This document shows, piece by piece, positions 26,427 through 35,388 of a stretch of DNA of 64,000 nt. Both the position numbers and the translations under genes were made by a program. The notes beneath the pieces were generated by a model, which made no database searches, was not told the origin of the DNA, and worked only from the letters and a program-made list of their open reading frames with translations. Where the stretch lies: assembly GCF_000265465.1 (NCBI RefSeq), contig NC_018016.1, positions 248,001 through 312,000 on the forward strand, written 5' to 3'. Each line of letters begins with the position of its first letter. The first letter of the stretch is position 1. The stretch is from Ornithobacterium rhinotracheale DSM 15997. GTDB lineage: Bacteria; Bacteroidota; Bacteroidia; Flavobacteriales; Weeksellaceae.

Positions 26427-28557
26427 TATACAATTTTTTATAATATTCGTAAATGCTAATTTGCGAACGATTTTCTGGCAAATCGTTGCTTTGATAAATT
26501 TCGTCTTGTGTATTATTTTGGATTCTACCTTTTACATTGTCATTAAAACTTAAATCAAAGGTATCCATTACTTCTTTCTTCAATTCAGGGTCATAGATAG
26601 GGCAGCCTACCTCCACACGGTGATCGATGTTACGCGTCATCATATCGGCAGATGAAATGTAAACTTGATCATCTCCCCCGTTTTTAAACCAATAAATACG
26701 CGGGTGCTCCAAGAATTTATCTACCACGCTGATGGCTCTTATGTTTTCGCTCATGCCTGGAATGCCAGGAATCAAACAACAAATGCCACGAATTACCAAA
26801 CGCACTTCTACCCCTGCTTGGCTGGCTTGATACAGCTTATCTATCATCTTTTTATCTGAAAGGCTATTGGCTTTGATATTGATTTGCGCGGGTTTTCCTT
26901 GCTTTTTATTTTCAATTTCTTGATTGATGTAGCGTGTGAGCTTTCGGCGCATTTCGTGTGGCGAAACGATTAAGTGCTTATACGGCTTAACTTTATAATT
27001 AAATTCAAAGAAATCAAACACTTGCGATACTTCCTCTGTAATTTCTTTGCGAGAAGTAAGCAGCGTAAAATCGGTATAGATTCTCGCAGTTTTCTCGTGG
27101 AAGTTCCCCGTACTCACAAATGCAATTTTCTTTTCCACCCCCTCTCGCTCATAAGTTACCAAACCTAACTTTGAGTGAACTTTTAAATCTGCCACACCAA
27201 AGATTACTTTCACGCCCTCGTCTTGCAAAGTTTTAGACCAGTGCACATTATTTGCCTCGTCAAATCTTGCACGAAGCTCCAGCACGGCAGTTACTTTTTT
27301 ACCATTTTTGGCGGCATTCACCAGTGCACTCATAATTTGCGATTCGCTAGCCACACGATACACCGTCATTTTAATCGATTTCACATGCGGGTCTATCGCT
27401 GCCTCGCGCAAAAATTTCAACAAAACTGAATAATCGGCATACGGGGCATACAACATGTGGTCTTGCTTTTCAATCTCGCTGATGTAGCTTTTTACATGCT
27501 GTAATGCAGGTGGTACAAGTGGTTTTATCTTTTTAAATTCTAGATCGGTTCTGCCCAAATTCGGGAATTTAATGAAATCTCGCTTATTGTGGTATTTGCT
27601 ACCTGGCGAAATGGTATCATAAGAATCGATATGTAATATCTTTTTTAAATAATCTAAAGTATCTGGTGCCATATCTCTATCATACACCAAACGCACAGGC
27701 TCACCACTACGGCGACGCTCCACACTGCGCGAAATCCTATCCATGAAACTTTTTTGCACATCTTGATCCAAATCCATTTCGGCATCTTTGGAGGATTTAA
27801 AAGAATGTGCCTCGATATGGTCGTAATCAAAAATATTGAAAATCTCATTTAAGTTATATCGAATCACATCTTCAAGCATCATGATATAGTGGCGATTCTC
27901 GTCCATCTTGGGCAATACCACAAAGCGTGAGAAGAGATGTGTAGGCACTTCAATAATCGCGTAGGTATTGACTGGCTGTGGCTCATTTTCGGGTTTAATG
28001 CCCTTCCAAGCCTTAGAATTTTGTCTTAAACGGCGAGTCTCGGATTTAATTTCAGGATTTTTCACCATTTTCACTGCCAAGTAGTTTGCCCCCTCTCGCA
28101 ATTCTGGAATTTTGGTACTATCTGGCGGGTATAGATACACCGCAATGGTATGGCTTAATTTATCTTGAAAATAATCGCGAATATAGTCGGCATATTTCCC
28201 CGAAACCTCGGTGTCATCGATAAAGAAAATATCCTCTTTCTCTAATTCTCGGATAATCTCATCATAAGTATCATCATAGGTTTGCTGTTGCAAGGAAACG
28301 CTTTCTTTGATGTCGTTTAATAAAGTTTTAAGCGACTGACCTTTAATTATATTGGAATAAATCTTTTGGTCTATCTCCAAAGCACGCACCACCGTAGCGT
28401 ATCGCACTTTGTAAAACTCGTCTAAATTATTTGAATAAATACCTAAAAATCTTAGTCGTTCTAATAACGGAACGCTTTTATCTCTGGCCTCTTGCAATAC
28501 TCTTGCATTGAATTTCAGCCAGCTAATCTCGCGGTTTATGTACTTGTAATTACTCAT
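26413..28557 (-). CDS. ppk1: Polyphosphate kinase 1
   Basis: PPK1 reversibly polymerises the gamma-phosphate of ATP into polyphosphate at the inner membrane. The 714-residue protein begins with the family's KYINREISWLKFNARVLQEA. It has the head and middle domains, and two phospholipase-D-like C-terminal domains. The autophosphorylated His is in STGNFHEKTARIYTDF, the second His motif in VHSKLGLV, and the conserved ISSADMMTRNIDHRVEVGCPI lies near the end. ppx follows directly, overlapping by 14 bases. About 210 bases of AT-rich intergenic DNA precede it, shared with the divergent glutathione peroxidase gene. Confidence 0.97.
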   Translation of the reverse strand: MSNYKYINREISWLKFNARVLQEARDKSVPLLERLRFLGIYSNNLDEFYKVRYATVVRALEIDQKIYSNIIKGQSLKTLLNDIKESVSLQQQTYDDTYDEIIRELEKEDIFFIDDTEVSGKYADYIRDYFQDKLSHTIAVYLYPPDSTKIPELREGANYLAVKMVKNPEIKSETRRLRQNSKAWKGIKPENEPQPVNTYAIIEVPTHLFSRFVVLPKMDENRHYIMMLEDVIRYNLNEIFNIFDYDHIEAHSFKSSKDAEMDLDQDVQKSFMDRISRSVERRRSGEPVRLVYDRDMAPDTLDYLKKILHIDSYDTISPGSKYHNKRDFIKFPNLGRTDLEFKKIKPLVPPALQHVKSYISEIEKQDHMLYAPYADYSVLLKFLREAAIDPHVKSIKMTVYRVASESQIMSALVNAAKNGKKVTAVLELRARFDEANNVHWSKTLQDEGVKVIFGVADLKVHSKLGLVTYEREGVEKKIAFVSTGNFHEKTARIYTDFTLLTSRKEITEEVSQVFDFFEFNYKVKPYKHLIVSPHEMRRKLTRYINQEIENKKQGKPAQINIKANSLSDKKMIDKLYQASQAGVEVRLVIRGICCLIPGIPGMSENIRAISVVDKFLEHPRIYWFKNGGDDQVYISSADMMTRNIDHRVEVGCPIYDPELKKEVMDTFDLSFNDNVKGRIQNNTQDEIYQSNDLPENRSQISIYEYYKKLYNENN

Positions 28558-28770
28558 ATATAGGTTCAGAATTTTTCTTTTTTCATCATTAAATTAAACC
28601 TCAAAAATCAAGATTTAATTCAAATGATAAAGTTACAAAAAATTGATAAGATTTCGTGCATAAAATTAATTTTTACACAAAATTTACACCTAAAGGGTTT
28701 TACCTGCGTGAGTGGCATCTACAAAATTTTTATTTTTTGTATTTTAGCCGAAATTTTATTTTAATCCAAA

Positions 28771-29358
28771 ATGAAAAAAACACTTTTAATCGCTTGTATG
28801 GGCTTATCGCTAAGTGCCTGTAAATTTTTAAAAACCTCGAAAGAACCTGAAACTACAACTGTGGAAAATCCCGCTGAAGTGAAAAATCTTTATCAATTCA
28901 CCGTGAAAGATATCGACGGAAATGATTTTAATTTCTCGGACTTAAAGGGCAAAAAAATCATGATTGTGAACACCGCCTCGGAATGTGGTTTCACACCGCA
29001 ATATGCTGATTTAGAAGAATTATACCAAAAATATAAAAATCACAATTTCACTATTGTAGTTTTCCCTTCCAACAACTTCAAAGGGCAAGAACCTGGTAGC
29101 AATGCCGATATCAAAAAATTCTGCACAGGCAACTACAATGTTACTTTCCCGATGATGAGCAAAATCGATATAGTGGGCGAAAATCAAGCTCCGATTTATC
29201 AATTTTTGACTCAAAAAAGCGAAAACGGCGTAATCGATGCACCCGTGGAATGGAATTTCCAAAAATTCTTGATTAATGAAGATGGCACAGTGGCACGCGT
29301 TTACTACTCTCGCACAAAACCTACCGATGCCGAGATTATGGAATGGATTGAAGAATAA
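28771..29358 (+). CDS. Glutathione peroxidase-family thiol peroxidase, lipoprotein
   Basis: This enzyme reduces peroxides; bacterial Cys-type members usually draw electrons from thioredoxin rather than glutathione. A lipoprotein signal with lipobox LSAC (Cys17) puts it in the envelope, which is less usual for the family. The catalytic tetrad is visible: Cys72 in NTASECGFTPQY, Gln106 in NNFKGQEPGS, and Trp161-Asn162 in EWNFQKFLI. Cys118 in KKFCTGNY may be the resolving residue. The CcsBA gene follows after 53 bases on the same strand, hinting at a shared envelope-redox transcript. Confidence 0.92.
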   Translation: MKKTLLIACMGLSLSACKFLKTSKEPETTTVENPAEVKNLYQFTVKDIDGNDFNFSDLKGKKIMIVNTASECGFTPQYADLEELYQKYKNHNFTIVVFPSNNFKGQEPGSNADIKKFCTGNYNVTFPMMSKIDIVGENQAPIYQFLTQKSENGVIDAPVEWNFQKFLINEDGTVARVYYSRTKPTDAEIMEWIEE

Positions 29359-29411
29359 AATCTTCTTTTCAAACAAATATAAAAAAAAACGATTTTTTTA
29401 ATTTTATTTAA

Positions 29412-32400
29412 ATGAATATTATAAAGAAACTTCTTTTTTCTACTCGTGCCATGGCAGTGATGCTTTTGATTTATGCGGTGGCTATGGCAGTAGCAACTTT
29501 TATAGAGAATGATTATGGCACACCCGCCGCCAAGCAGCTTGTGTATTACAGCGTTTGGTTCAGTGTATTGCAGGTGCTTTTAATCATCAATTTTATAGCC
29601 AACATCTTCCGATATCGCTTGTGGCACAGGGGCAAATGGAGTGTTTTGCTATTCCATGTGGCGTTTGTGGTAATGTTCATCGGGGCGGCTTACACGCACC
29701 TATTCTCGGTAGAGGGCATGATGAACATCCGCGAGGGAGAAACTTCAAACCACATTATTTCTAATAAAACTTATGTGAAATTAGATATTTTTGATGGCGA
29801 CCAACATTTGGCTTACGAAACGCCCTACACCATGACTTTCTTAAATAGCAAAAAGGTGGGCTTTCCTTTGCATAGAAACTTTAGCCAAAGATATTTGTTT
29901 AAAGACCGAGACATTTCGGTGAGATCTTTAGACTACATTCCGCATGCCAAAGATACCGTGATTGCAGGTAAAGGAAAATTAAGCCTAGAAATCGTAACCG
30001 TGGGACAAGGCGGACGCAAAACCAACTATATACAAGAGGGCGAAATCAAGGAAATCGGTGGGGCAATTTTCACTTTCAATAATCCTATCGAAGGGACTAT
30101 CCAAATCTCTGGAAACGAAAATGCACTCACAATTAATTCGCCACTTGAGGGGCAGAGCATGAGCATGCAAGGACAGCAAATGGGAGCTGTAACAGATTCT
30201 GCCACCTTTGCCCAGAGTTTACAAAAAATCGAAGTGAACACGCCACAAAATGCAAGATTGCGCGCCATGTACCAAATCGGCCCTGTGAATTTTGTGTTGG
30301 CTAAACCTGCCTACCGCGGAACGCTAGAATTTATTGCAGGTGATAAAAATAAAGACCAAGAAAACAGCAACGTGGTAGTGCTTGAGTATAAAGATGGGAA
30401 TGTAAAAGACACCCTCATCTTGCGCGGCGGCGAAGGCTATACCAACTTGAGCGCACGCAAACAAATCAACGGGCTTATGATTTCTGCAGGCTATGGCTCC
30501 AAAATCATCAACACGCCATTTGCCATTAAATTAAAAGATTTTCAAATGGAAACTTATCCTGGCTCTCAAAATCCTTCATCGTTTGCAAGCGAAATCGCTG
30601 TAATCGACAACGGAAAAGAGAAAGATTATAGAATTTATATGAACAATGTGTTGGATTATGGCGGGTATCGCTTCTTCCAATCAGGCTACGACCCAGACCA
30701 ATTGGGGACTCGCCTATCGGTAAACCAAGACCGCCCAGGGACAATCATTACTTACATCGGATATTTTATGCTGTATCTAGGAATGTTCTTAACACTTTTC
30801 TGGAAAGGTTCACGATTTACAAATCTTGCTAAAATGCTTAAAAATTTAAGTCATAAAAAATACCTATTTTTAGGATTTTTAAGCGTTCTTTCGCTTCAAA
30901 ACTTAAAAGCACAAGATGCCGAAAGCCACATCAGAACGCTTGACAGCATCGCTAATTCTGCCGAGGCTGAACAACACCACGAACACGATGGGCACAATCA
31001 CGGCAGCGATGAATTTGCCATGAAGGCCGATAACATCACCACAATCGAAAAAGGCGAAGACATTGTAAAACAAATTCATTTTTCGCCAGAACATCTTGAT
31101 AAATTTGAACACCTTTTAATCCAAGACGATCGCGGGCGCATTAAACCCGTGAGCACTCATGCTCTTGAGTTGTTGAGAAAAGTATATAAATCAGACAAGT
31201 TTTATGGCTTGCCTGCCACCGCTTGGTTTATTTCTGTTCAGCAGAATCCTAGCTTGTGGGCAAAGGCTCCAATCATTAAAGTAGGCAAAGACATCGGTCC
31301 TGAATTATATAAAAAATTAAAGGTAGATGAAACGAACCATACTTCTCTTATGAATATGGTGAACCTAGGCACAGGCGAATTTTATTTGGCTAAAGCCTAC
31401 GGCGAATCTTTTAGAAAAAAACCTTCTGAAAAGACCAAACAAGACAACGAAATCATTAATGTTACCGAGCGTTTCACGATTTTGGATAACTTGGCTAAAG
31501 GCTATTATTTAAAAATGATTCCTGTGCAGAACGACATCAACGAAACTTGGACGAGCTGGATTAAACAAGGCGAAACCATGGACATCGATACCACAGCACT
31601 TGCTTTCTTTAATAAATACTTTAACGCCGTGAACCAAGCACAGAAAAACAACGACTGGGCACAAGCAAATAGCGTGGTAGACGAGATTGGTGCTTATCAA
31701 CAAAAATGGGGCAAAAACATCGTTCCACCACAAACTAAAGTGAATATTGAGGTTTTTTACAATCATTTTGAACCATTCTTTCATGTAATGAAAGTTTACG
31801 GAGTATTGGGCATTATCTTTTTGATTTTAGGATTTATGAATTTATTTTCAAACAAAAAAATCCTTAGAAAACTCATTTTTTATACCCTCATTGCCACTTG
31901 GGCAGTATTTATGGTTCACGCCTTTGGGCTTGGCTTGAGGTGGTATATTTCGGGACATGCCCCATGGACCAATGGTTACGAAGCCATTGTATTCATCTCA
32001 TGGATTGGTGTTTTGGCAGGGCTTATTCTCTACCGAAATAGCAACGCATTTTTACCCGCAGCAGGGTGTTTCGTTGCGGTAATCATGATGGGCTTTGCGC
32101 ACGGTTCAGCTTTGCTAGACCCGCAAATCACGCCACTGGTTCCTGTGCTTAAATCATATTGGCTCATTATACATGTTGCCATCATTGCAGCAAGTTACGG
32201 TTTCTTTGGGCTCGGAATGGTATTAGCAATTTTCTCTTTGGTTTTATATTGCTTAAAACCTTCAAAAATTATAACCAAAAACATCAAAGAACTCACTATC
32301 GTAAACGAAATGTCGCTTACCATCGGTATTTTCCTACTCACGGTGGGAACTTTCCTTGGCGGAATGTGGGCAAACGAAAGCTGGGGACGCTACTGGAGCT

Positions 32401-32705
32401 GGGACCCGAAAGAGACTTGGGCGTTTATTTCTATCATTGTGTATGCCTTTGTATTACACATGCGATTGGTGCCTGGACTTAGAGGAAATTTTGCGTTTAA
32501 TATTGCATCTCTGTGGGCGGTGGCTTCTCCGATTATGACTTATTTTGGGGTAAACTACTACCTCAGCGGATTGCACACCTACGCCGCGGGAGATAAAATC
32601 CCAATCCCTACTTGGGTACCAATAAGTGTAGCCATTGCATTGGTATTAAGTTTAGTTTCTTACTATTTCTATCGTAAAAACCATAAAAAATTGGTTTCTC
32701 AATAG
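29412..32705 (+). CDS. Fused cytochrome c assembly protein CcsBA (ResB + CcsA)
   Basis: System II cytochrome c synthase exports heme and attaches it to CxxCH motifs of periplasmic cytochromes. This 1097-residue protein fuses both parts. The ResB/CcsB-like half (about 1-475) has helices near 12-32, 45-62 and 76-95 and a periplasmic domain. A large middle periplasmic region (about 500-790) includes a His-rich stretch, EQHHEHDGHNHGSDE, near 520-535. The CcsA half (about 795-1090) contains the heme-binding WWD motif as WGRYWSWDPKETWAF. A second internal export-like helix near 478-500 ends in LKAQDAES. A terminator follows 23 bases later. Fusions like this are known in Bacteroidota. Confidence 0.93.
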   Translation: MNIIKKLLFSTRAMAVMLLIYAVAMAVATFIENDYGTPAAKQLVYYSVWFSVLQVLLIINFIANIFRYRLWHRGKWSVLLFHVAFVVMFIGAAYTHLFSVEGMMNIREGETSNHIISNKTYVKLDIFDGDQHLAYETPYTMTFLNSKKVGFPLHRNFSQRYLFKDRDISVRSLDYIPHAKDTVIAGKGKLSLEIVTVGQGGRKTNYIQEGEIKEIGGAIFTFNNPIEGTIQISGNENALTINSPLEGQSMSMQGQQMGAVTDSATFAQSLQKIEVNTPQNARLRAMYQIGPVNFVLAKPAYRGTLEFIAGDKNKDQENSNVVVLEYKDGNVKDTLILRGGEGYTNLSARKQINGLMISAGYGSKIINTPFAIKLKDFQMETYPGSQNPSSFASEIAVIDNGKEKDYRIYMNNVLDYGGYRFFQSGYDPDQLGTRLSVNQDRPGTIITYIGYFMLYLGMFLTLFWKGSRFTNLAKMLKNLSHKKYLFLGFLSVLSLQNLKAQDAESHIRTLDSIANSAEAEQHHEHDGHNHGSDEFAMKADNITTIEKGEDIVKQIHFSPEHLDKFEHLLIQDDRGRIKPVSTHALELLRKVYKSDKFYGLPATAWFISVQQNPSLWAKAPIIKVGKDIGPELYKKLKVDETNHTSLMNMVNLGTGEFYLAKAYGESFRKKPSEKTKQDNEIINVTERFTILDNLAKGYYLKMIPVQNDINETWTSWIKQGETMDIDTTALAFFNKYFNAVNQAQKNNDWAQANSVVDEIGAYQQKWGKNIVPPQTKVNIEVFYNHFEPFFHVMKVYGVLGIIFLILGFMNLFSNKKILRKLIFYTLIATWAVFMVHAFGLGLRWYISGHAPWTNGYEAIVFISWIGVLAGLILYRNSNAFLPAAGCFVAVIMMGFAHGSALLDPQITPLVPVLKSYWLIIHVAIIAASYGFFGLGMVLAIFSLVLYCLKPSKIITKNIKELTIVNEMSLTIGIFLLTVGTFLGGMWANESWGRYWSWDPKETWAFISIIVYAFVLHMRLVPGLRGNFAFNIASLWAVASPIMTYFGVNYYLSGLHTYAAGDKIPIPTWVPISVAIALVLSLVSYYFYRKNHKKLVSQ

Positions 32706-32728
32706 ATTTATAGAATCAATGAAAAAAG

Positions 32729-32758
32729 CGCGAAAATCGGATTTTCGCGTTTTTTTTT
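32729..32758 (+). terminator. Rho-independent terminator after ccsBA
   Basis: A 10-bp stem CGCGAAAATC/GATTTTCGCG with a one-base loop is followed by nine T. It may also act on the minus strand because an A-run precedes it. Confidence 0.85.
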
Positions 32759-32886
32759 GGTTTAATCTTTTAAACTCTGCCCATAGATTTCCCATTTAAT
32801 TTAGGAGACATCTGTGGCGTTGTTTAATTGTAAACAACCAGCAAAAATTTCACCTCTTAATCACATTGCATAAACTCTCCACGAGC

Positions 32887-33010
32887 TGTCACCCTGAACT
32901 CGTTTCAGGGTCTAGCACGAAGAGATTCCGAATCAAGTTCAGAATGACAGATATGAATAAAAATCTGTAAATTCCGTTTTTTCAGATTCCGAATCAAGTT
33001 CGGAATGACA
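32887..33010. repeat. Intergenic palindromic repeat, copy 1 of tandem pair
   Basis: A 124-bp unit begins TGTCACCCTGAA and ends GGAATGACA, so its ends are inverted (TGTCA...TGACA). It contains two internal hairpins: CCCTGAA/TTCAGGG and TTCCGAA/TTCGGAA. The sequence between 32760 and this unit carries only a small hairpin (GTTGTTTA/TAAACAAC at 32819-32838) and no gene. Confidence 0.85.
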
Positions 33011-33037
33011 TCACCACGCACCACTTTCTGAAACGCG

Positions 33038-33163
33038 TGTCACCCTGAACTCGTTTCAGGGTCTAGCACGAAGAGATTCTAAATTAAATTCAGAATGACA
33101 GATATGAATAAAAATCTATAAATTCCGTTTTTTCTGAGATTCCGAATCAAGTTCGGAATGACA
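33038..33163. repeat. Intergenic palindromic repeat, copy 2 of tandem pair
   Basis: A second, near-identical unit (126 bp) lies in the same orientation, 27 bp after the first, with a few base differences such as TTCTAAATTAAATTCAGAA in place of TTCCGAATCAAGTTCAGAA. It ends 50 bases before the alpha-galactosidase promoter. REP-like intergenic units with CCCTGAACTCGTTTCAGGG are frequent in Bacteroidota. Confidence 0.85.
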
Positions 33164-33212
33164 AAATAATATTTCACCTATTAAAAATCAGTATTTTATT
33201 GTTTTCTTTATC

Positions 33213-33243
33213 TTGCTTGCCCTTTGAAATTAGCCTATCTTTG
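33213..33243 (+). promoter_or_regulatory. Promoter of the alpha-galactosidase gene
   Basis: TTG at 33213-33215, a 20-base spacer, then a perfect TATCTTTG at 33236-33243 fits the Bacteroidota sigma-A promoter. The start codon is 69 bases downstream. Confidence 0.65.
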
Positions 33244-33312
33244 TTAGGATTGGAATTTTGAAAATTCTGATTTCATTCATTTTTTAATTTTAATCAAAAA
33301 AATAGCTGATAT

Positions 33313-34527
33313 ATGAAGAAACTTATTTTTGCACTTTGTTTTATACAGAGCCTCTTGCTTTCGGCTCAAACCGAAACGCCTCCCATGGGCTTTATGACAT
33401 GGAACTACTTTGGTGTGGATTTCAACGAAAATGACATTAAATCTCTTGCCGATGACTTGGTAAGTACTGGGCTCAGAGATTTGGGCTACGATTACATCTT
33501 TATAGACGATGGCTGGCAGGGCGGACGAGATAACAGAAACAACATTATTCCCGATCCGCAGAAATTCCCCTCTGGCATCAAAGCACTTGCCGATTATGTG
33601 CATTCAAAAGGCTTAAAAATAGGAATTTATTCCGATGCGGCTCCCCTCACTTGCGCGGGCTATACTGCGAGTTTAAATTTTGAAGAGCAAGATGCCAAAA
33701 CCTTTGCCGATTGGGGAATTGATTATCTAAAATATGACTATTGTGGTGCTCCAGCTGACAGCGTAACGGCAAAAAAACGCTACAAAAAAATGAGCGATGC
33801 ACTCAAGAAAACCAACAGAAATATAGTTTTCAGCATTTGCGAATGGGGCGATCGCAAGCCATGGCACTGGGCTAAAAACGCAGGCGGAACCCTTTGGCGC
33901 ACATCGGCAGACATTCGCGATAAATGGAAAGCCACCGAGCCCTACACCACGCCCGAAGAATTGCACCGCTGGGGGGCAGGAATTTTAGATATTTTAAACA
34001 TCAACGCTCCGCTTGATGAGTTTGCGGGCAACGGCTACTGGAACGACCCCGATATGCTCGTGGCTGGGCTTTATGGCAAAAAAGGTGCACCGTCTACGGA
34101 GCTAAACGGACATGGCTGTACCGACACAGAATACCAATCACAAATGAGCCTATGGAGTTTGATGGCTTCGCCTCTGATGATTTCTCTGGACTTAAAAAGC
34201 ATGACGCCTAAAACCAAGGAAATATTAATGAATCCCGATGTTATCGCCATCGACCAAGATGCACTTGGCAAACAAGCTAAAAGAGTGATTTTTACCGAAA
34301 AATTACAAGTTTTTGTAAAGTCCTTGGCTAATGGAGATGTTGCGATAGGCGTGCTTAATACCGAAGATAAAAAGGCAAAAGTAAACCTTGATTTAACTAA
34401 AATCGGGGTAAAATCTTATCGCCAAGCCAAAGATTTATGGTCTAAAAAATCTTTTAAAATTCGTGGAAATAGCATTTCGCTCAATATCCAACCTCATGAA
34501 ACTATTTTGCTTCGTTTGAGCAAATAA
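33313..34527 (+). CDS. Secreted GH27-family alpha-galactosidase / alpha-N-acetylgalactosaminidase
   Basis: This glycoside hydrolase removes terminal alpha-linked galactose or N-acetylgalactosamine from glycans. The Sec signal peptide (1-18, LLLSAQ) sends it to the periplasm or beyond. The family 27 TIM barrel opens with TPPMGFMTWNYFGVDF and includes FIDDGWQGGRD. The nucleophile is Asp142 in YLKYDYC, and the acid/base is Asp200 in LWRTSADIRDKW. WNDPDMLVAG is also diagnostic. A small beta-sandwich ends the 404 residues. It stands alone with its own promoter and terminator. Host mucin or blood-group-type glycans are plausible targets, but sugar specificity is not determinable here. Confidence 0.93.
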   Translation: MKKLIFALCFIQSLLLSAQTETPPMGFMTWNYFGVDFNENDIKSLADDLVSTGLRDLGYDYIFIDDGWQGGRDNRNNIIPDPQKFPSGIKALADYVHSKGLKIGIYSDAAPLTCAGYTASLNFEEQDAKTFADWGIDYLKYDYCGAPADSVTAKKRYKKMSDALKKTNRNIVFSICEWGDRKPWHWAKNAGGTLWRTSADIRDKWKATEPYTTPEELHRWGAGILDILNINAPLDEFAGNGYWNDPDMLVAGLYGKKGAPSTELNGHGCTDTEYQSQMSLWSLMASPLMISLDLKSMTPKTKEILMNPDVIAIDQDALGKQAKRVIFTEKLQVFVKSLANGDVAIGVLNTEDKKAKVNLDLTKIGVKSYRQAKDLWSKKSFKIRGNSISLNIQPHETILLRLSK

Positions 34528-34533
34528 ATTTTA

Positions 34534-34572
34534 TTTTTTCAAGGCTAAACCTAGCGTTTAGCCTTGAAAAAA
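34534..34572. terminator. Bidirectional terminator between the GH27 gene and tadA
   Basis: A long stem TTTTTTCAAGGCTAAAC/GTTTAGCCTTGAAAAAA closes on CTAGC. The tadA stop codon lies in the loop (34551-34553), so its right arm is made of the last tadA codons. Confidence 0.85.
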
Positions 34573-34988
34573 TCTTTGATAATAAGGCTACATTTTTCAG
34601 CTAAAACACCGAACTTTTCTTGCGTTTTAGGATGTAAACTTAAGCCCGCTTGTCGGTAGCCTCGGTGCAAGTCTTCTGCCCCAACTACCACCCGATCAAT
34701 CTGCGACCAGTACAAAGCACCTGCACACATTACACAGGGCTCTAGCGTTACATACAACGTACAATCTTTTAAATATTTTCCTCCTAAATATGCCGCCGCC
34801 GAAGTAATGGCTTGCATCTCGGCATGTGCCGTAACATCGGTAAGGCGTTCGGTCAGATTATGCGCACGAGCAATGATTTTATCCTTGCACACGATGACTG
34901 CTCCCACGGGAATTTCATCGGCTTCGTAAGCTTTTTGTGCTTCGATATAGGCTTGCTGCATAAAATATTCATCGGTAAAAATTTCCAT
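34551..34988 (-). CDS. tadA: tRNA-specific adenosine deaminase
   Basis: TadA converts adenosine-34 to inosine in the anticodon of tRNA-Arg(ACG). The 145-residue zinc deaminase shows the HAE motif (His55-Ala-Glu57) and the PCVMC motif (Cys85, Cys88), with the family's ALYWSQIDRVVVGAEDLHRG stretch afterwards. Length is normal. The gene begins 1 base after the end of a frameshifted membrane gene and ends inside a terminator hairpin. No anomalies in the active site. Confidence 0.94.
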   Translation of the reverse strand: MEIFTDEYFMQQAYIEAQKAYEADEIPVGAVIVCKDKIIARAHNLTERLTDVTAHAEMQAITSAAAYLGGKYLKDCTLYVTLEPCVMCAGALYWSQIDRVVVGAEDLHRGYRQAGLSLHPKTQEKFGVLAEKCSLIIKDFFKAKR

Positions 34989-34989
34989 T

Positions 34990-35387
34990 TTAGTTTATTT
35001 TCTTAATTAAAACAATTTCAGTCAAGACAACTGCAATTATAATTTTAAAAAAATCATTTATAAAAATAGGAAAAACATTATATATAATTAAAAAATACAC
35101 GAAAACATTTATTGAAATTAAGCATAAATGTATTAGTATTTTATTAGTTTCACTATAATTATTTTCAAATACTATTTTTGTGATATTTCCCGAATAAAGA
35201 TAAGAAAATCCATTCAGTACAAATAGAATAATAGAGTCATCAGTGTCTCAATTGTTCCTAAAATTGTACTAGCTTTTGGATATACTAAGGGGTAAATTCT
35301 TAAAAATTCAAATAAAGAAATTATTAAAAAACAAAATAATATTTGAACACCTACAATCAAAAAAAATTTTTTTAATCGGATTTTCAT
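34990..35387 (-). pseudogene. Frameshifted small membrane protein gene
   Basis: On the minus strand, ATG at 35387 opens a hydrophobic frame (MKIRLKKFFLIVGVQILFCF, then EFLRIYPLVYPKASTILGTIE) that stops at a TGA within LFYLY*. Shifting the frame by one in the window 35234-35250 gives an uninterrupted continuation, DDSIILFVLNGFSYLYSGN, then two more hydrophobic segments (HLCLISINVFVYFLII and IIIAVVLTEIV), ending in KKIN and a TAA at 34990-34992, just before tadA. The intact product would be about 132 residues with four helices. A one-base deletion, or a sequencing error, explains it. The family is not recognised. Confidence 0.65.
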
Positions 35388-35388
35388 T

